DNA of 53,230 nucleotides from CAZVEE01 sp964625525. GTDB taxonomy: Bacteria > Pseudomonadota > Alphaproteobacteria > JAJFIK01. Made by a program: the position numbers and the translations under genes. The notes under the pieces are model-generated. The model was not told where the DNA came from. It saw only the letters and a list, made by a program, of their open reading frames with translations, and searched no databases. This document shows positions 1 through 9,050 of this stretch, piece after piece. Every line of letters begins with the position of its first letter. The stretch's first letter is position 1. The stretch lies in assembly GCA_964625525.1 (NCBI GenBank), contig CAZVEE010000014.1:1-53230 (forward strand), in the 5' to 3' direction.

Positions 1-516
1 GGCGCCATAGTCGGCAAGATAGTCCAGAGTCTGATCATCCTGCATCGCCTCTAGCGTGCCGGCGGTCCCCCCGGGCACGAACAGGATGTCAAGGTCTTTG
101 GGGCAATCGGCCATGGTCATGGTCGGGACGATGGCAAACCCCGTATCACCCATGACTGGCGCTAGCGACGGATCCTTGCTGACCAGATGCACTTTCGCAC
201 TCATCATGGAGGCGAAAAAATACTGCGGCCCGACCAGGTCCAGCATGGTCATCTGCGGATAAACGAGCATGGCGATCTGCTCATCGCCATGCATCACCAG
301 ATCGGGATAGGCCATCAGATCCTCATGGGCCTGGATGGCAATGGCGCGGGCCGCGTCCGCATTGGCGCCAAAGCGGGCCGGGTCGGCGGCCAGCGCCTCA
401 CGCATCAGGGCATCGAGGGCCACAAACGGGGCCATGGCGCCCATACCAAGGGCCCCCATACCCATTGCGCCACGCAAAAAGGTCCGACGGCGAAAGGACG
501 TGTTGGAGTCAGTCAT
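1..516 (-). CDS. Tat-exported DJ-1/PfpI family protein (3' end outside window)
   Basis: The reading frame is open from the ATG at 516 to the window edge, so only the first 172 codons are visible. The N-terminus carries a twin-arginine signal (FRRRTFLRG followed by an Ala/Gly/Met-rich hydrophobic stretch), which suggests folded export to the periplasm. From about residue 80 it reads as a DJ-1/PfpI (glutamine amidotransferase-like) fold: AMLVYPQMTMLDLVGP, then LDILFVPGG. The sequence stops just before the nucleophilic Cys elbow expected in this family, so activity cannot be judged. Isonitrile hydratase-type and chaperone-type members look alike here. A good ribosome site (AGGAGAGG) lies 519-526, and the gene starts 11 bases after the stop of the broken TonB-dependent receptor, so the two were probably co-transcribed. 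Confidence 0.8.
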   Translation of the reverse strand, partial: MTDSNTSFRRRTFLRGAMGMGALGMGAMAPFVALDALMREALAADPARFGANADAARAIAIQAHEDLMAYPDLVMHGDEQIAMLVYPQMTMLDLVGPQYFFASMMSAKVHLVSKDPSLAPVMGDTGFAIVPTMTMADCPKDLDILFVPGGTAGTLEAMQDDQTLDYLADYGA

Positions 517-527
517 GAGCCTCTCCT

Positions 528-2643
528 TCAAAAATCCGCAGACAGAGTGACAGAGGCGGAACGGGGCGTGCCCGGGCGCACGACAGCTTGGGCAAAGTAC
601 TGGTAGGGCAGGAAATACTCTTTATCGAAGAGGTTCTGCACTGTAACGCCCACGCGGTAGCGTCCGATCTCATAGGAGGCCTGGGCATCCGCCACCACAT
701 AATTATCCGATTAGAAACTATTAGGCAGGGTCAGTTCCGCCTCCGAGGCCCAGGTCACGCCCGCGCCGACGCCCAGGCCCTCCAGCACGCCAGTAAAGCG
801 ATAGCGCGCCGCCATACGGCCGCTATAAACGGGTACACGGGGTAGTCCGCTTTCGGAAGGAATAGTGATGTCTTCGGTCACGTCAGAGTTTGTATAGGCT
901 GCGCTTAACAGCACTGAGACGCGGGGATTGGGTTCGCATACCAGGTCCCCTTCCACCCCAATACTGCGCTGTTCACCGGTCTGTATGGAGGTGATGAAGC
1001 TTGCCGGGTCTGGCGCGGGCACATTCTCGCGCACGATGCGGAACCCGGCGAGCGTGCCGGACAACCCCCAATGACCGGTGCTGAATTTCAGGCCTCCTTC
1101 CAGGGAGCGTGAGGTCTCAAGCTCCGGCGGCGCCCCGTCGGCGCTGGCGAAGAACAGCGACAGGCGCGATCCTGTGGACCATCCGGCGAAGGCGGATACG
1201 CTTTCGCTCAGCGCGACGGTGACGCCGATCCGGGGGTCAAAACGGTTGACGGTATCATCTGTTCCCTGACCACCCTTGATCTCGGTTAGCGTATAGCGGC
1301 TGAGCCGCCCGCCCGCCAACAGATGCACCCGCTCCCCCCAGCTCGCATGGATCTGGGCGTAGCCTGCCAGTGTTTTGTATGCGCTTTCCAGAAACGTGGT
1401 CAGGGGTGGGGTCGCCCCGAAGGACAGGCGTGGCTGTTCCGTGGCATAATCGTAAATGCCGATAGGTGTGAAATCGAAGCCTGTGGCCCCTTCATAGTGG
1501 GTGTCGTCATAGCTGACCCCGGCCAGCAGCACATGCTCGAAGGGGCCGGTGCGGAACCGGGCCGTCACACTCGCATCCGTCGTCCATTGCTCCGTGTCTA
1601 CTGGTAATTGCCCCTTGATCAAGGGGGCGGCCGTGTCCTCTAGAGGAAAGAAGGCCAGGGATGGTTTGGTGGAAAAAGGGATGGTGTGGTGGAAAACTCG
1701 TCGAACCTATTGGTGAACCGGCGTACATGCACCGTGGCTTCAAGCCGCTCGGAAAAGCGGTGCGTCAGCGTGCCGTGAATCGATAGGGTCTCAATGACCG
1801 TGTCCGGCGCGTCTTCGGCCCCGGTAAACTGGAATGGATCCACGCGAGCCCGGTCGGCCACCGCCGCTGGCAGGCCCACATATTCCAGTTGCTCAACCCG
1901 GTTATAGCCAACCCGCAGCAATAGATCCGTCGCGTCCGTCACCGCCACCCCGAGCGATGGGGCGAGCGTCAGGCGCTCAATCTCCACCGCATCGATGGCG
2001 TCCTCCGAAACCAGATATTCCGCTGGCAGCCGCAGGCCCACGCGGTCGCTCACGGGCATGTTGACGTCCACACTGGGCGCGATCGTGCCGAAGCTGCCGG
2101 TGCGCATTTGGGCGCGGGCAAAGAAAGCATCCTGTGGGGTCTTCGTAACCACATTGATCAGCCCCCCCACCGGCGCGCCAGTGCCCCCACCGAAGAGGAC
2201 CGATGTCGGCCCCTTGGCCACTTCAATGCGCTCCACGGCCACCAGACTGGCCGGGTCGAGCACGGCCGTATCGCCATAACCAAGCAGGCCGTCCACGAAC
2301 AGTTCCGCCTCGAACCCTCGGACCACCGGGTTGGCAAGCACCAGTTCCGATGGGGCCGACGGCACCACGCCCGACACGGTGAGCAACGCATCCGACAGGG
2401 TGGACAGCTCCTGTTCGCGCAGCAGCGTCGGTGTCAGCACCTGGATCGATTGGGGAAGATCGCTGAGGGGAACGGGAATGCGAGCCACTGCCGCATCATC
2501 GGCGCCATAGGGTGCCTGGCTGACCGCGGTGACGGTGAGAGTGTCGCCGCGCCAACGGGGCTCGCCCGTCCCGGCGGATTGCGCCTGGGCCCCACGCACA
2601 GCGCAAGCATGGCCGTTCCGGCCACGAGAGGTGTTCGGATCAT
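528..2643 (-). pseudogene. TonB-dependent siderophore-type receptor, inactivated by three lesions
   Basis: Three consecutive frames together give one complete receptor. The signal peptide begins at the ATG at 2643 (MIRTPLVAGTAMLALCV). One base is missing from the C-run at 2590-2593; restoring it gives a normal ending VGAQAQS. The plug follows (DLPQSIQVLTPTLLREQ, VERIEVAKGPTSVLFG) in the frame that ends at 1640. A 20-bp tandem duplication at 1657-1696 then shifts the frame; removing one copy joins DEFST to KPSLAFFPLEDTAAP without a gap. The barrel continues to an in-frame TAA at 711-713, beyond which the expected C-terminus (VTVQNLFDKEYFLP, ending SADF) still reads through to 528. Plug and barrel order match FpvA/FhuE-like ferric-siderophore receptors; the ligand is unknown. 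It is divergent from the LysR gene and upstream of the DJ-1/PfpI gene. Confidence 0.88.
1657..1696. repeat. 20-bp tandem duplication causing a frameshift
   Basis: Bases 1657-1676 are repeated at 1677-1696 with one mismatch (t at 1666, g at 1686). Twenty is not a multiple of three, so the duplication changes the frame of the receptor gene running on the minus strand. Deleting one copy restores a continuous barrel sequence, which shows that the duplication is the lesion. Confidence 0.9.
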
Positions 2644-2930
2644 TTCAGAGACTTTCGTTTGATCAGACAGCACAAGACGACGCCGCCCGGCCGCCCGTCA
2701 GGACAGCCGGCCACACACCGCCGCGATCAACCGAAAGAGGGTGGGGCGCGTGGGCCGTTCGGTGGTCCTCGGGACGGATAGGCAAAGCCGAGGAGAAAGA
2801 CCGGCATTTGCCCCTGAATGATCTCATAGGTCGGCGTTGGCAGAAGCGGTGCCAGTGGCAGGGGGATCCCTGCACTGAGGACACAGAGCGGACAGTGAGG
2901 GGCGCCGGCCGATCGCTTATACGAAAATGC

Positions 2931-3821
2931 ATGGAATGGAAAACGGTCTCTTTCGATTGGAACCAGGCGCGGGCCTTCCTTATCACTGCCGAGGAAGGGT
3001 CACTGTCTGCCGCGGCGCGGGCCCTTGGCCAGACCCAGCCCACATTGGGGCGCCAGGTCGCGGCTTTGGAAACGCATCTGGGCGTTACCCTGTTTGAACG
3101 GGTGGGACGCTCGCTGGCGTTGACCCAAGCTGGCCTCGAATTGCTTGAGCATGTGCGGTCCATGGGCGCGGCGGCGGGGCGCGTGTCGCTCGCAGCTTCG
3201 GGGCAAGCCCAAGCGGTGGAGGGGCTCGTCAGTGTCACGGTGACCGATGTCATGGCTGTATATTGCCTGCCACCGATCCTGGGCCGGCTTGCGGAGCAGG
3301 CGCCGGGCATTGAGGTGGACATCGTCGCGTCTTCCGCGCTGCGAGACCTGCGCCGGCGCGAGGCGGATATTGCCATCCGGCATGTGCGACCGGACGAGCC
3401 AGATTTCGTGGCCCAGTGCGTGCGCGAGTCCGAACTGCATTTCTATGCATCGAGTGCCTGGATTGCCCGCCACGGGCGCCCGGAACGGGTTGCGGATCTG
3501 GCTGATGCGGCCTTTATCGGGTTTGACGATACGGAGCGGATGATCGCGCGCCTGCGGGAGGTCGGTCTGCCTTTAACCCGCAGCCATGTGAGGCTCAGGG
3601 CCACTAGCGCCCTGGTTGTGTGGGAACTGGTGCGCCAGGGTCTCGGCATTGCCCCCATGATGGCGGAGATCGCTGCCATGACCCCGGGGGTGGAGCGCGT
3701 GCTGCCGGATCTGGCGCCCATTCCGGTTCCCACATGGGTCGTCACCCACCGGGAGTTGCACACCAGTCGGCGGATCCGTCTGGTCTTCGACCTCTTGGCG
3801 GCAGGATTGCGCGCGGCCTGA
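2931..3821 (+). CDS. LysR family transcriptional regulator
   Basis: The product is 296 residues, the normal LysR length. The N-terminal winged helix-turn-helix covers about residues 8-66 (ARAFLITAEEGSLSAAARAL, then QTQPTLGRQVAALE and GVTLFERVGRSLALTQAG). A periplasmic-binding-protein-like effector domain fills the rest, with the typical VSVTVTDVMAVYCLPP and IAIRHVRPDEPD segments. The frame is open further upstream, but MEWKTVSFDW at 2931 is the start that fits the family. It is divergent from the dead TonB-dependent receptor and its DJ-1/PfpI partner, the usual position for a LysR controller of that unit. The 287 bases between the two starts show no other gene. The effector is unknown. Confidence 0.9.
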   Translation: MEWKTVSFDWNQARAFLITAEEGSLSAAARALGQTQPTLGRQVAALETHLGVTLFERVGRSLALTQAGLELLEHVRSMGAAAGRVSLAASGQAQAVEGLVSVTVTDVMAVYCLPPILGRLAEQAPGIEVDIVASSALRDLRRREADIAIRHVRPDEPDFVAQCVRESELHFYASSAWIARHGRPERVADLADAAFIGFDDTERMIARLREVGLPLTRSHVRLRATSALVVWELVRQGLGIAPMMAEIAAMTPGVERVLPDLAPIPVPTWVVTHRELHTSRRIRLVFDLLAAGLRAA

Positions 3822-3932
3822 AGCCGTGGAGCCATAGCAGGCAGGGGAGGCAGTCGTGTTAGGATGCCACTAGATAGGATCATGACACGACGGGCGGACC
3901 GTGAGGGCACGTAACCGCCGGAGGAGCCATGT

Positions 3933-4532
3933 ATGACACCACGCGTGAGTAACGATGCGCGGCGGGACCAGGTGATCGGCGCGGTCACGGAACTGTTCTG
4001 GCGCAAAGGCTATGACGACGTCTCCATTGGCGATGTGATCGAGGCGACGGGGATGAACCGGTACGCCCTCTATCAGGCCTTCGGCGGCAAGAAGGAAATC
4101 TTCATGGCCGTGTTGATGGCCTACACTGAAGGGGGCCTTGAGAAGATGCGCGAGGTGCTCAGCGATCCGGACCGCGAGCCCATTGATGCCGTGCATGAAG
4201 TGATCGTGGCGAAAATGCTCGATCCGGAAATGTTTCCCGCTGGCTGCCTCATGTGCACCACGGCCGTTGATGTGGCCGCCAAGGACGCGGATGTGGCGCA
4301 GCACATGATGGACTGTAACGCCGCCTTTGCTCACGAATTCGTGAAAGCCTATGAGCGGGCGCAGGAACGCGGCCTGGCCCCGCGAGACGGGAACCCGAGT
4401 GCTTTTGCCGAACTGGCCCATGCGCTCTACTTCTCTGTGGGTGTGCAGGCCCGTATGGGGCGCAGCCGGGAGCAGCTGTTGCAGGCCCTGGCCATATCCG
4501 TGGACAGTCTGCGGTACAAAACTTCTGCTTGA
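3933..4532 (+). CDS. TetR/AcrR family transcriptional regulator
   Basis: The product is 199 residues. The N-terminal TetR DNA-binding domain is clear: a first helix (DQVIGAVTELFWRKGYDDVSI), then the recognition region (IGDVIEATGMNRYALYQAFG) and KKEIFMAVL. The ligand domain has a C-terminal TetR_C-like pattern with Cys at the AGCLMCTTAVD segment. The ATG at 3933 is preceded by GGAGGAG; an overlapping ATG at 3929 opens only a seven-codon frame. The next gene in the same direction is an RND exporter remnant, and an 18-bp palindrome lies in the gap. This points to local repression of an efflux/outer-membrane operon, now partly destroyed. Confidence 0.9.
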   Translation: MTPRVSNDARRDQVIGAVTELFWRKGYDDVSIGDVIEATGMNRYALYQAFGGKKEIFMAVLMAYTEGGLEKMREVLSDPDREPIDAVHEVIVAKMLDPEMFPAGCLMCTTAVDVAAKDADVAQHMMDCNAAFAHEFVKAYERAQERGLAPRDGNPSAFAELAHALYFSVGVQARMGRSREQLLQALAISVDSLRYKTSA

Positions 4533-4534
4533 AT

Positions 4535-4552
4535 TCAGAATGATCGTTCTGA
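4535..4552. promoter_or_regulatory. Palindrome, candidate TetR operator
   Basis: TCAGAATGATCGTTCTGA is an 18-bp inverted repeat with one imperfect (T-G) base pair. It lies just after the TetR stop codon and 33 bases before the RND start. TetR regulators commonly bind palindromes of this size next to the operon they control. The assignment to the neighbouring TetR is inferred from position. Confidence 0.5.
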
Positions 4553-4585
4553 TAGGAGCCTCCTAGTCCTTTATGGGGGAGTCCT

Positions 4586-5446
4586 ATGACCGTTCGTACC
4601 AAGACAGCAATGGACCGCTTTGCGGTGCAATTGACCGAAGGGGTGCTGCGCTATCGCTGGCTCGTCATCCTGGCGTCCCTGCTTGGCGTGCTCGCGATTG
4701 CCAGCCAAGCCTAACATCTGACGTTCGGGAACAATTATCGGGTGTTCTTCTCCGACGATAATCCCGAGCTGACTGCTTTTGAAGAATTTCAGGCGACCTA
4801 CACTAAGAACGACAACGTCTTCATGTTCGTGCGGCCCAAGGATGACGGTGGGGTGTTCAACCCGACGGTCATGGGGGCAGTGGCCGCACTGACCGAAGGC
4901 GGATGGCAGATTCCCTATTCCATCCGTGTCGACAGCGTTACTAACTTTCAGCATACCTACGCGATCAAGGACGACTTGATCGTCGAAGACCTGATCGCCA
5001 ACCCGGCGGCATTGAGCCCCGCGCACTATGCCGAGAAACGGGCCATCGCACTCGCCGAACCGCTGCTGGCCAATCAGTTGGTCACGGCCGACGCCCGCGG
5101 GACGGCGGTGAACATCGTCATTCAGTATCCCGAACAGAGCACGCAGGACGTGCCGGACGTGGCCGCCGCCGCCCGGGCCCTGCGCGATGAGGTGGCGAGT
5201 GCCTATCCGGACCTGGAGATCCACCAGCTCCGCCGCGTCGAATTCTATGATCGAAAAGACAGTCTGCTGAAGACACTGAGCTTAAGTGAGTACCAAGACT
5301 ATGAGGGTGTTTGGCGGGCTCAGCGCCTAGCCATGGTGAACCATCAGACGTCGAAGGAAACGGACATCGTCTATGAGGCGTATGATTTTGCCGTGGATCT
5401 TGATGATGGTGATTTTGTGCGTGGTGTCCTGACCCGGATCCGCTAA
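4586..5446 (+). pseudogene. RND exporter remnant fused to the tail of a LolA-like lipoprotein-sorting protein
   Basis: From the ATG at 4586 (ribosome site GGGGGAG) the frame reads MTVRTKTAMDRFAVQLTEG, a first membrane helix (WLVILASLLGVLAIASQ), then a TAA at 4712-4714. After the stop the same frame continues as the first periplasmic domain of a COG1033-type RND permease (NNYRVFFSDDNPELTAFEEF, YTKNDNVF, IPYSIRVDSVTNFQH, DDLIVEDL). Near 5220-5240 the RND sequence breaks off after PDLEIH. What follows (EFYDRKDSLLKTLSLSEYQ, WRAQRLAMVNHQT, LDDGDFVRGVLTRIR) is the C-terminus of the COG2834 outer-membrane lipoprotein-sorting protein that usually follows such RND genes. An intact pair would need roughly 1,000 residues; fewer than 290 remain. 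The joint is in frame. The nonsense codon is an independent second lesion. Confidence 0.82.
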
Positions 5447-5475
5447 ACGGGCGATACAAAGGGGGAGAACGGAGC

Positions 5476-6690
5476 ATGCGCCTTGGGTTTGTTGTCATGG
5501 TCGGCGCGCTCATCGCCGGGGCGGTCTGCCCCGGCGCAGCGCGGGCCGGGGAATGGGAATTCGGCGGCGAGGTGGGCGGCGAGCTGCGCATCTTTTTCGA
5601 GGAGCCGGCATTTCCCGACCAATTTGACACGCTCCAACCATCCCTTCTGCTCAAAGGCGATGTGCGTTACACATCCCAGGACCGCAAACACCAGGTGGTC
5701 CTGATCCCCTTCGCCCGCCTCGACGCTCAGGATGACGAGCGCACGCATGTCGATGTGCGCGAAGCCTATTACCGGTATTCCGGCGATGATTTCGAAGTTC
5801 TTGCCGGTGTCGCTAAAGTGTTCTGGGGGGTGACGGAAAGCCGCCACCTGGTGGACGTGGTGAACCAGACCGATGCAGTCGAAGACATCGACGAGGAAGA
5901 CAAGTTGGGCCAGCCCATGGTCAAGCTGTCGCTGCTGCGCGATTGGGGCAAGGTTGATGTGTTTGTCCTGCTACGATTCCGGGAACGGACCTTTCCTGGC
6001 TCGGACGGTCGTCTGCGGTTCGAGCCCCCGGTGGACACGGACCGTGCCCGTTATGAGGACGGCGACGAGAAATGGAACACGGATGTTGCTCTGCGTTACT
6101 CTCACTTCTTCGGCAATTGGGATGTGGGCGCCAGTCTCTTTTCCGGAACGTCGCGCGAGCCTGTGATCGAAGCGTCTCTTGATGCCAACCAAACCCTGCG
6201 TTTGACGCCGGTCTACACCCAGATGAATCAGTTGGGCATTGATGCGCAGTACACGAAAGATGCCTGGCTGTTGAAATTCGAAGGCATCGTGCGCGAAGGC
6301 CAGGGGGATACGTTCGCCGCCGCCGTGGCCGGGTTCGAATACACCGTCTTTGGCGTGACCGAGGACGGCGCCGATCTGGGCCTTTTGCTTGAATACCTTT
6401 ATGACGGCCGCGATATGGCTGAGGCGCCGATCACCACCCAGGAAAACGACGTGTTTTACGGCACGCGCCTTGCGCTCAACGACATTCAGGACACCAGCAT
6501 CCTCGCCGGCGGCATCACCGACTTGGAGGACGGCACAACGTCGGGGCTGGTGGAGGCGGAACGCCGCTTCGGTCAGGACTGGAAGGGGGAACTGGAGGCT
6601 CGGTTCTTCACCGCCGTGGATGATGACAATCCGGTCAGCGCCTTTCAGAACGACAGTGTCCTGACCGTGCGCATGACCCGCTTCTTCTAG
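5476..6690 (+). CDS. Outer-membrane beta-barrel protein of the RND operon
   Basis: The product is 404 residues with a cleavable signal peptide (MRLGFVVMVGALIAGAVCPGAARA). The mature part alternates polar and hydrophobic residues in a barrel-like way, has many short turns rich in Asp/Gly, and ends with an aromatic residue (VRMTRFF), the typical barrel insertion signal. No named domain is recognised with certainty. It starts 29 bases after the RND/LolA-like remnant. Operons of the order TetR, RND permease, LolA-like protein, barrel protein are common, so it was probably the outer-membrane partner of that exporter. It is intact although its partners are not. A GC-rich hairpin (GGCGGG/CCCGCC, 6698-6714) follows without a U-tract. 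Confidence 0.75.
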   Translation: MRLGFVVMVGALIAGAVCPGAARAGEWEFGGEVGGELRIFFEEPAFPDQFDTLQPSLLLKGDVRYTSQDRKHQVVLIPFARLDAQDDERTHVDVREAYYRYSGDDFEVLAGVAKVFWGVTESRHLVDVVNQTDAVEDIDEEDKLGQPMVKLSLLRDWGKVDVFVLLRFRERTFPGSDGRLRFEPPVDTDRARYEDGDEKWNTDVALRYSHFFGNWDVGASLFSGTSREPVIEASLDANQTLRLTPVYTQMNQLGIDAQYTKDAWLLKFEGIVREGQGDTFAAAVAGFEYTVFGVTEDGADLGLLLEYLYDGRDMAEAPITTQENDVFYGTRLALNDIQDTSILAGGITDLEDGTTSGLVEAERRFGQDWKGELEARFFTAVDDDNPVSAFQNDSVLTVRMTRFF

Positions 6691-6768
6691 ACCCGAGGGC
6701 GGGGCAGACCCGCCGCATGAGATCGTGTATCCTCTCGGTCGTATTACGCGGTTGGGGGACACACGGCG

Positions 6769-8799
6769 ATGCGCGCGCTCGGCTACATTCTGCTATCGCT
6801 TCTGGTGCTGTTGGCGGTGGGCCTGGCAGGGGCCTGGATCTATCGGGCGGCTCTGGTAGAGGCGGTCTTACGGGCTCAAATGGACGCGGCGGGTTATCCG
6901 CAGGCCCGCTTCATCCTTGCGGATGTGGAGGCGGATCGGGCGGTCATCGACGCTGTGGCCCTCGGCGCGCACGGCCCGTCGCTGGAGCGGGTTGTCCTCA
7001 CCTACACCCTTCCCGACTTATTGGCCGGTCGTGTGCAGACCGTTGAGGCGCAGGGCATGCGCCTTGATCTGCGCGCGCCGGGCTTTGCTGATGCGGCGCG
7101 CTCCACAACGCCCTTCGCGCTGCCATCTCTGGTGACGCCGGCCTGGCTGCATGCTCTCGGGGCAAGGGTCACGGTGCGCGATGCGGTGCTGATCGTCCCG
7201 GCACCCAGTGGGGGTGATCTGATCGCGCGGGTGGAGGCTGAGGCCGATTTCGCACAGGCACCGGCCCCCCTGTCGCTCACGCTCGATCTCACGCAAACAC
7301 AGCCGGCGGCAAGCCTGCGGTTCGCGGCCGAGGGCGCGGCGAACCCGGGCGGCCTGACCCTGGACGGCCCCTTGACCCTGATTGGCGGGGGGTGGAACGG
7401 CGGCGCCTGGGTCCTCTCCGCGCTGTCCCATGACGGTGCTGTGCGCGTTGCGACCACAGCGGAGACCCTGACCGTGACATCCGAGGACGGGGTGGGCCTG
7501 ACCTTGCATCCGGTGAACCGCCCGCGCGAGCCGGTCACCGCTCGCACCGGCCTGACCCACGTGGAGATGGCGACCGGCGGGCCCCTGACCGGGCGTTTGG
7601 CACTGGACGGGGCGGCCGCGCGCTTGACCACGCCGGCGCTCTCTGTCGCTGCGGTGGCCGTGGATTTGCCGTTTGAGGCCCAGGGCCTTGCTGGGCCGGT
7701 CGATCTGCGCCTGACCGTGCGTGATCGCCAGGATGTGCCTGTTCTGGCGCCCATGGTCCTGGTGCTGACGGCGACGCCCACCGGCCCCACACTCTCGCTC
7801 GACGGCTCGGTGCGCAGCGCGCGCGGTGGCGCCCAGGTTCCGCTTTCCGGGACCTATAACGGGGCGGTGGGCGATGGCACCATGCGGCTGGGGCCCGGGA
7901 CGCTCGCTTTCGCGCCAGATGGTCTGTCGCCGGATCATCTCAGCCCACGGCTCCAGCCTTTGGGCGACGCGCGCGGCCGGGTTGATGTGGATGCCACGAT
8001 CATGCTCGACAACGGCGCACCCCGCGACAGCACCGCTCGCTTGACCTTTGATGGCCTCACGCTCACCGCGCCGTTGGGCCGGGTGGAGGACCTGACCGGC
8101 AGTGTCATGGTGCTGGATCTGCTTGATCCGCGCACACCGCCGGGCCAACGTCTCACCGCGCGGCGCGTCACCGGGCCTGTCACTCTGGAGGCGCCGCGGA
8201 TCCGCTTTCAGCTCACCCGACAAGGCGACGACATGGTGGTGTTGGTGGAAGCCGCCGAAGGGAGCCTCGCGGATGGCATGGTAGGCGTTGGCGAAACGGT
8301 GCTGCGCCCGCTCGCGCCTGCCAACAGCGCCATCGTGGATGTGCGCCGGATCTCTCTGGGCGCGCTGCTTGACCAATATGCCGCTGGTCAGGTGAGCGGC
8401 ACCGGCCGGCTCAGCGGCGTGCTCCCCTTGAGTATGGATGAGGGCGGTCTGGTGCTGCGCGAAGGGCGGCTGGTTGCCGACGAGCCGGGTCGGCTACAAG
8501 TCAATTGGGGCGAGGCCCGCGACGGCCTCATTGCCCAGGGTCGCGAAATGAGCCTCCTCGTGCGGGCGCTGGAGGATTTTCAGTACGCCATGCTGCGGGT
8601 CGCGGTAGAGCGGCCCCGCGCCGGCGCCTTGACCTTGGCCATTACGGTGGAAGGGCAGAACCCGGCGGTGCTCGATGGCCAGCCTTTCGTGTTCAACATT
8701 GCCCTGTCCGGTGATCTGGAGGAGGTGCTGGCCGCCATGACCGCTGGCACGGGCGTAACCATGGATCTGCTGCGCCAGGGCCTGGGCAATGCTAGATAA
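6769..8799 (+). CDS. ydbH: YdbH family AsmA-like intermembrane protein
   Basis: The product is 676 residues. A single N-terminal membrane anchor (residues 4-28) is followed by a long beta-rich region with many repeated LTLDG/LRL-type strands, as in AsmA-like lipid-bridge proteins. The C-terminal 200 residues (SAIVDVRRISLGALLDQYA, GTGRLSGVLPLSMDEGGLVL, FQYAMLRVAVER, FVFNIALSGDLEEVL) match the C-terminal signature of the E. coli YdbH family. In E. coli, YdbH works redundantly with TamB and YhdP in moving phospholipids to the outer membrane, together with the lipoprotein YnbE. The next two genes encode YnbE- and YdbL-like proteins, which makes the call secure. Confidence 0.85.
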   Translation: MRALGYILLSLLVLLAVGLAGAWIYRAALVEAVLRAQMDAAGYPQARFILADVEADRAVIDAVALGAHGPSLERVVLTYTLPDLLAGRVQTVEAQGMRLDLRAPGFADAARSTTPFALPSLVTPAWLHALGARVTVRDAVLIVPAPSGGDLIARVEAEADFAQAPAPLSLTLDLTQTQPAASLRFAAEGAANPGGLTLDGPLTLIGGGWNGGAWVLSALSHDGAVRVATTAETLTVTSEDGVGLTLHPVNRPREPVTARTGLTHVEMATGGPLTGRLALDGAAARLTTPALSVAAVAVDLPFEAQGLAGPVDLRLTVRDRQDVPVLAPMVLVLTATPTGPTLSLDGSVRSARGGAQVPLSGTYNGAVGDGTMRLGPGTLAFAPDGLSPDHLSPRLQPLGDARGRVDVDATIMLDNGAPRDSTARLTFDGLTLTAPLGRVEDLTGSVMVLDLLDPRTPPGQRLTARRVTGPVTLEAPRIRFQLTRQGDDMVVLVEAAEGSLADGMVGVGETVLRPLAPANSAIVDVRRISLGALLDQYAAGQVSGTGRLSGVLPLSMDEGGLVLREGRLVADEPGRLQVNWGEARDGLIAQGREMSLLVRALEDFQYAMLRVAVERPRAGALTLAITVEGQNPAVLDGQPFVFNIALSGDLEEVLAAMTAGTGVTMDLLRQGLGNAR

Positions 8800-8824
8800 G
8801 ACCGATCACAAAAGGGGACGAGAC

Positions 8825-9019
8825 ATGAAACAGACCCGAGTGTGGCTCGCCGTCCTGGCCGCGGCGGTACTGACCGCCGCCTGCCAGCCGCGCGTCGAAG
8901 TGGTGGCCCCGCGCGAGCCTATCACCATCAACCTCAATCTCACCATTGATGCCGATATCCGCGTCCGCGTCGCCGAGCAGGCCGAACAGGACATCGAAAA
9001 CAACGCCGCGCTCTTTTGA
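8825..9019 (+). CDS. ynbE: YnbE family outer-membrane lipoprotein
   Basis: The product is 64 residues. It has a lipoprotein signal with lipobox (LTAAC, Cys about residue 19) followed by QPRVEVVAPREPITINLNL, the hallmark of YnbE proteins, and a short C-terminal tail ending AALF. YnbE is thought to join YdbH in a protein bridge between the inner and outer membranes. It starts 25 bases after ydbH and 31 bases before ydbL, with an AGGGGA-like ribosome site. Confidence 0.9.
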   Translation: MKQTRVWLAVLAAAVLTAACQPRVEVVAPREPITINLNLTIDADIRVRVAEQAEQDIENNAALF

Positions 9020-9050
9020 GCGCCGGCTTTGGCTGACAAAGGAGCAGGCC

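Noticed and set aside
2434..2673. A separate small minus-strand gene at the receptor N-terminus
   Set aside because: Its first 17 residues are the signal peptide of the TonB-dependent receptor; the rest is out of frame after the one-base loss.
2644..2930. Possible gene or operator in the receptor-LysR gap
   Set aside because: No frame with family sequence and no convincing LysR-type T-N11-A palindrome or Fur-like site could be picked out by eye.
4573..4761. A 62-residue plus-strand frame at the RND start
   Set aside because: It is out of frame with the RND sequence, which begins at 4586 and reads as a family N-terminus up to the TAA at 4712.
7018..8376. Long minus-strand frames across ydbH
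   Set aside because: High GC content removes stops on the opposite strand. Composition is Arg/Pro/Gln-rich with no recognisable domain, and the sense gene is well supported.
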